Below, one piece after another: positions 10,919-13,285 of a stretch of 13,285 bases of DNA; position 1 is the stretch's first letter, and each line of letters starts with the position of its first letter. The position numbers and the translations under genes are program-made. The notes under the pieces are model-generated. The model had not been told where the DNA came from. It did no database searches and saw only the letters and a program-made list of their open reading frames with translations. The DNA comes from Acephala macrosclerotiorum (Eukaryota; Ascomycota; Leotiomycetes; Helotiales; Mollisiaceae). Where the stretch lies: positions 1 to 13,285 of the forward strand of contig MU119908.1 in NCBI GenBank assembly GCA_014904845.1, in the 5' to 3' direction.

Positions 10919-11547
10919 TAAAATATTAAAAAGTTTCTATCGTCAATTTATTGTAAAATAAAAAAAGTATTTATTAAAATATCGAATAAAAAATTATTTT
11001 AAAATTTTAATTCAATTTTTTATTATTATTATTTTAAATTTATAGTTTAAATATATACTTTTAATAATATTAGAAATATAATTTTCTGAAAAATAAATAA
11101 TTTGTTTTTATATTAAAACAAATTTATTTCGAAGAATAAACGATTAATATTTGTTTAAAATATAAAGTTTAATTCGAAGTTCAATTTATTCGAAAATTTA
11201 TTAAATTTTAAAAGTAATTTTATTTTTTTTAAAAATATTTAATTTGTAATTTTTTTCAATACTATAAATTCGATTTATATATTATTTATTTTTAAATTAA
11301 TAAATACAATTTAATTCAAAGTATTAATAGTAAACGAAATTCGAAAAGAAAATAAAATTTTCATTTAAAAAATAAATATAAATACTAAAAATAATTCGAA
11401 TAAAAAATTTCTATATATAAAAATATTAATTTTCTATAAAAGAATCGATAAAATGATTTATTTTTTAGTAAAATTTATTAAAAAAAATCTAATAAAATAA
11501 TAAATTCAAAAAAATATTTAAAATCAAAAAAAAGTAAATCTTTTTTT

Positions 11548-11593
11548 ATAATAATAATAATTTTTTTATTTTTATTTTTATTTTTATTTTTTT
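11548..11593. repeat. Compound simple repeat: (TAA)n then (TTTTTA)n
   Basis: A short ATA/TAA triplet run (11548-11560) is followed by T-rich hexamers TTTTTA, about four in a row from 11563 to 11586, then more T. Ordinary microsatellite-type sequence. Confidence 0.8.
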
Positions 11594-13149
11594 AATTTTT
11601 TGATTAAATAAAAAATTTGTTAATTTTTAAAATTACAATTTTAAAGTATATATCGAGAAAAAAAAATCGTTTAATTATATAACGTTTGAAAATATTAAAT
11701 AATACTAATAAAAAATTAATATTTGAAATAAAATTTTTATTTTTATTTTTTAAAAAATTAAAAATTTCGTAAAATATAAAATATTTTACTTTGAATTAAT
11801 TTATTATAATAATATACAAATTTATTGTAATTTCAAATTTATTTGAATTTAGTAATTAAATTTTGTAATAATAAATAAAAATAAATGTATTTAAAAAATT
11901 ATTATTTAAAAAATTGATTAATAATTCAATTGAATTTTTTTATTTTATTTTATCGTTTATATTATTAAAATTGATAATAAAGATCGAAAAAATTGTATTA
12001 TTTTACAATTTATTATAATTTATAATTTATTAAAATTCAAAAAAGTTTTCATTATATAATTCAATTTATATTTATAAATTAATATATAAATAAATCAAAA
12101 TAAATAAACAAAAAATATACAAATAAATCAAAAAAAAAAAATTAAATTTTTATTGTTTTTTTCGTTTTTTAAAATTATTTCAAAGTTAAAATCGTTAAAT
12201 TCGTTAAATAATATATTATTTCTATTATTTAATACGTTTTCAAAGTTTAAAACATTGTTTTTAACGTATTTTTCAATGATTTTCGATGATTTCTAATGTT
12301 TAAATACAATTTTTTTTTTTTTAGAATTCTTTAAATAATACTTTGAAAATACTATTCGAATTATTTAAATAATTTTAATTAAATTTAATATTTTTTCACG
12401 ATTTAAAATTTTTTTTAAAAGTATTTTAAAGAATTAATTGATTGAAAATTTAATGTAAAATAATTTAAATAAACTATAAAAAAATTATAAACGCGTATAA
12501 AATATGTAATTGTAATTATAAAAAGTATAATAATTGTAATATATATAATAATATTTAAAAAAAATTATATAAAGTAAATAAATTTATAAATTTTTTTTAA
12601 GATTTTTAATAAATTAATTATTACAAATTATTTTAATTAAAATTACGTAATATATTTTAAAAAATATATTTATAAAAAAAATTTTAAATTTTTTTTAAAA
12701 TATTAAATTTATATAATATTTTAAAAAAATTACATATAAAATATATATTTTAAATTTAATAAAATTTATAAATATTAATTTATAAAAAATTTATTTAATA
12801 TTTCGAGCATTTAAAAATATAGTTTTTATAGATTTTTATTAATAAATTAATTTAATATAAATTTTTAAAGTTTTTATTTAAAAAAGATTAATTGAAATTA
12901 TAATTTTGTATTAAATATTTAATATTAATTTATGTATTTTTAATTATTATATTTTTAATTATTTTTTTATTATATTAATTACGTAATACTTTATAAATAC
13001 TTTTATTTATAATTGATAATTTTAATTTAATTATTTTTATTTTATTTATATAATTTAAATTATTTATAATTTTTAATTAAATATTATTAAAATATTGTTT
13101 AAACTCGTAATAAATAAATTTTATTATAAAATTACGTTTTTAATTTTTA
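11594..13149. other. Gene-free AT-rich stretch
   Basis: I see nothing coding here. Short G- or C-containing words survive, such as TTTTCAAAGTTT around 12238-12249 and ACGCGTAT near 12491. There is a run of 13 T at 12310-12322. Between 12540 and 13080 the sequence is almost pure A and T. Confidence 0.65.
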
Positions 13150-13183
13150 TTAAATTCAAGTTTTTGTTAAATTCAAAGTTTTT
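13150..13183. repeat. Short direct repeat, 17-base period
   Basis: TTAAATTCAAGTTTTT (13150-13165) is followed after one G by TTAAATTCAAAGTTTTT (13167-13183); the copies differ by one inserted A. The word TTAAATTCAA also occurs in both copies of the tandem repeat at the left edge, which may be chance. Confidence 0.75.
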
Positions 13184-13190
13184 ACAAAGA

Positions 13191-13214
13191 AGATTACTAT
13201 TTTTAAAGTAATCT
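13191..13214. repeat. Small perfect hairpin, 8-base stem
   Basis: AGATTACT (13191-13198) pairs exactly with AGTAATCT (13207-13214) across an 8-base AT loop. The stem carries two G:C pairs, unusual for this window, and lies in a small patch (13150-13225) that keeps more non-CpG C and G than its surroundings. No T-run follows, so an intrinsic terminator is not supported. Confidence 0.5.
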
Positions 13215-13230
13215 CTGAGTTTCAAAAAAT

Positions 13231-13285
13231 AAAAAAAATTAAAAAAATAAAAAAAAAATTAAAAAAATCGAAAAAAAAATTAAAA
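13231..13285. repeat. Degenerate A-rich tandem repeat running off the right edge
   Basis: The pattern is A8-TT-A7-T, then A10-TT-A7-TCG, then A9-TT-A4, cut by the window end: units of 18, 22 and at least 15 bases. It is A-rich, whereas the repeat at the left edge is T-rich. Such sequence often stops assemblies, so the contig or window may have ended here for technical reasons. Confidence 0.75.

Larger units (their letters stand above)
9311..11547. other. Gene-free AT-rich stretch with scattered ApG and TpG survivors
   Basis: No coding region or RNA is seen. Non-CpG G and C remain more frequent than in the left third (for example 9640-9670, 10070-10080, 10860-10930). Two of the window's four GG dinucleotides are here: TTGGAA near 10689 and ATGGAT near 10896 (a third, TTGGAT, is at about 9492). 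The hairpin at 10223-10248 and the CACGTG palindrome at 10907-10918 are listed separately. Confidence 0.65.
1..13285. other. Extremely AT-rich, gene-free DNA in which surviving G+C is mostly CpG
   Basis: All six frames are broken by frequent stops, mainly TAA, and no frame shows a recognisable domain. G+C is roughly 8% to 16% depending on the segment (hand counts). C and G survive mainly as CpG, usually in TCG, ACG, CGA or CGT contexts; CC and GG occur only about four times each (CC near 601, 2740, 2810, 4741; GG near 7459, 9492, 10689, 10896). This composition is not that of a bacterial or phage coding region. Eukaryotic nuclear intergenic, heterochromatic or centromere-like DNA is the most likely class. 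A fungal mutated-repeat isochore and hymenopteran AT-rich intergenic DNA are both possible. I am confident of the composition and of the absence of genes, and unsure of the organism. Confidence 0.85.

Noticed and set aside
10907..11010. Yeast-type point centromere, because ATCACGTG matches CDEI and is followed by AT-rich DNA
   Set aside because: No CCGAA-cored CDEIII element lies 80 to 90 bases away on either side (no TTCGG on the other side either). The AT-rich spacer is not informative here.
1..13285. Bisulfite- or enzyme-converted sequence mistaken for genomic DNA, since only CpG cytosines survive
   Set aside because: Conversion chemistry changes C to T on one strand per molecule and leaves G intact. 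Here non-CpG G is lost as fully as non-CpG C, so a simple conversion artefact does not fit.
1..13285. Mitochondrial or plastid intergenic DNA, or a reduced bacterial endosymbiont genome
   Set aside because: Thirteen kilobases without any rRNA, tRNA or conserved gene would be most unusual for these compact genomes, and the strong CpG excess is not expected there.
1..13285. Plasmodium- or Dictyostelium-type intergenic DNA
   Set aside because: The G+C level would fit, but to my knowledge those genomes do not show a CpG excess of this size. Not strictly excluded without a search.
1..13285. tRNA genes or CRISPR arrays
   Set aside because: I saw no GG-rich stems or GGTTCGA-type T-arm as tRNAs need, and no regularly spaced repeats of 24 to 40 bases beyond the single duplication at the left edge.

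Overview
This 13,285-base window is an extremely AT-rich stretch of DNA in which I can support no functional protein gene, tRNA, rRNA, mobile element with recognisable ends, or CRISPR array. Hand counts (approximate) give about 8% G+C in 541-1200, 12% in 2881-3480, 13.5% in 7021-7500 and 16% in 8701-9300. Stop codons are dense in all six frames. The longest ATG-started frame is 87 codons of F/I/L/Y/K/N-rich low-complexity sequence (2561-2824, minus), which I do not believe is a gene.

The strongest signal is compositional. Nearly every surviving G or C sits in a CpG dinucleotide. In 541-1200 I count 19 CpG where about 1 is expected from base composition. CC and GG are almost absent (about four of each in the whole window), and I saw no CCG or CGG. 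This is the opposite of normal vertebrate or plant CpG decay. It looks as if C followed by A, C or T has been converted to T on both strands while CpG was spared. The loss is nearly complete on the left and milder from about 6.2 kb rightwards.

The window is most likely eukaryotic nuclear, non-coding DNA. Two readings fit: (a) an AT-rich isochore or centromere-like block of a fungus, made of ancient repeats eroded by an RIP-like C-to-T process; (b) AT-rich intergenic DNA of an insect with strong CpG over-representation, such as a bee or another hymenopteran. Canonical Neurospora-type RIP would remove CpA first, yet the few non-CpG cytosines left on the far left are mostly CpA, so reading (a) is not secure. 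I cannot name the organism.

Layout: 1-103 is a perfect two-copy tandem repeat with a 53-base period, running off the left edge. 104-2560 and 2825-6240 are featureless, highly eroded AT-rich DNA. 6241-9310 is a less eroded zone with a purine-rich strip (6476-6606), a C-biased part (around 7021-7500) and a G-biased, most sequence-complex part (8701-9310). 9311-13149 is again AT-rich with simple repeats. 13150-13285 holds a 17-base direct repeat, a short hairpin, and a degenerate A-rich tandem repeat running off the right edge. Several hairpins and palindromes are listed, but most are what such a composition produces by chance. I found no convincing new biological system; the CpG-only survival of G+C is the one feature that deserves real follow-up.
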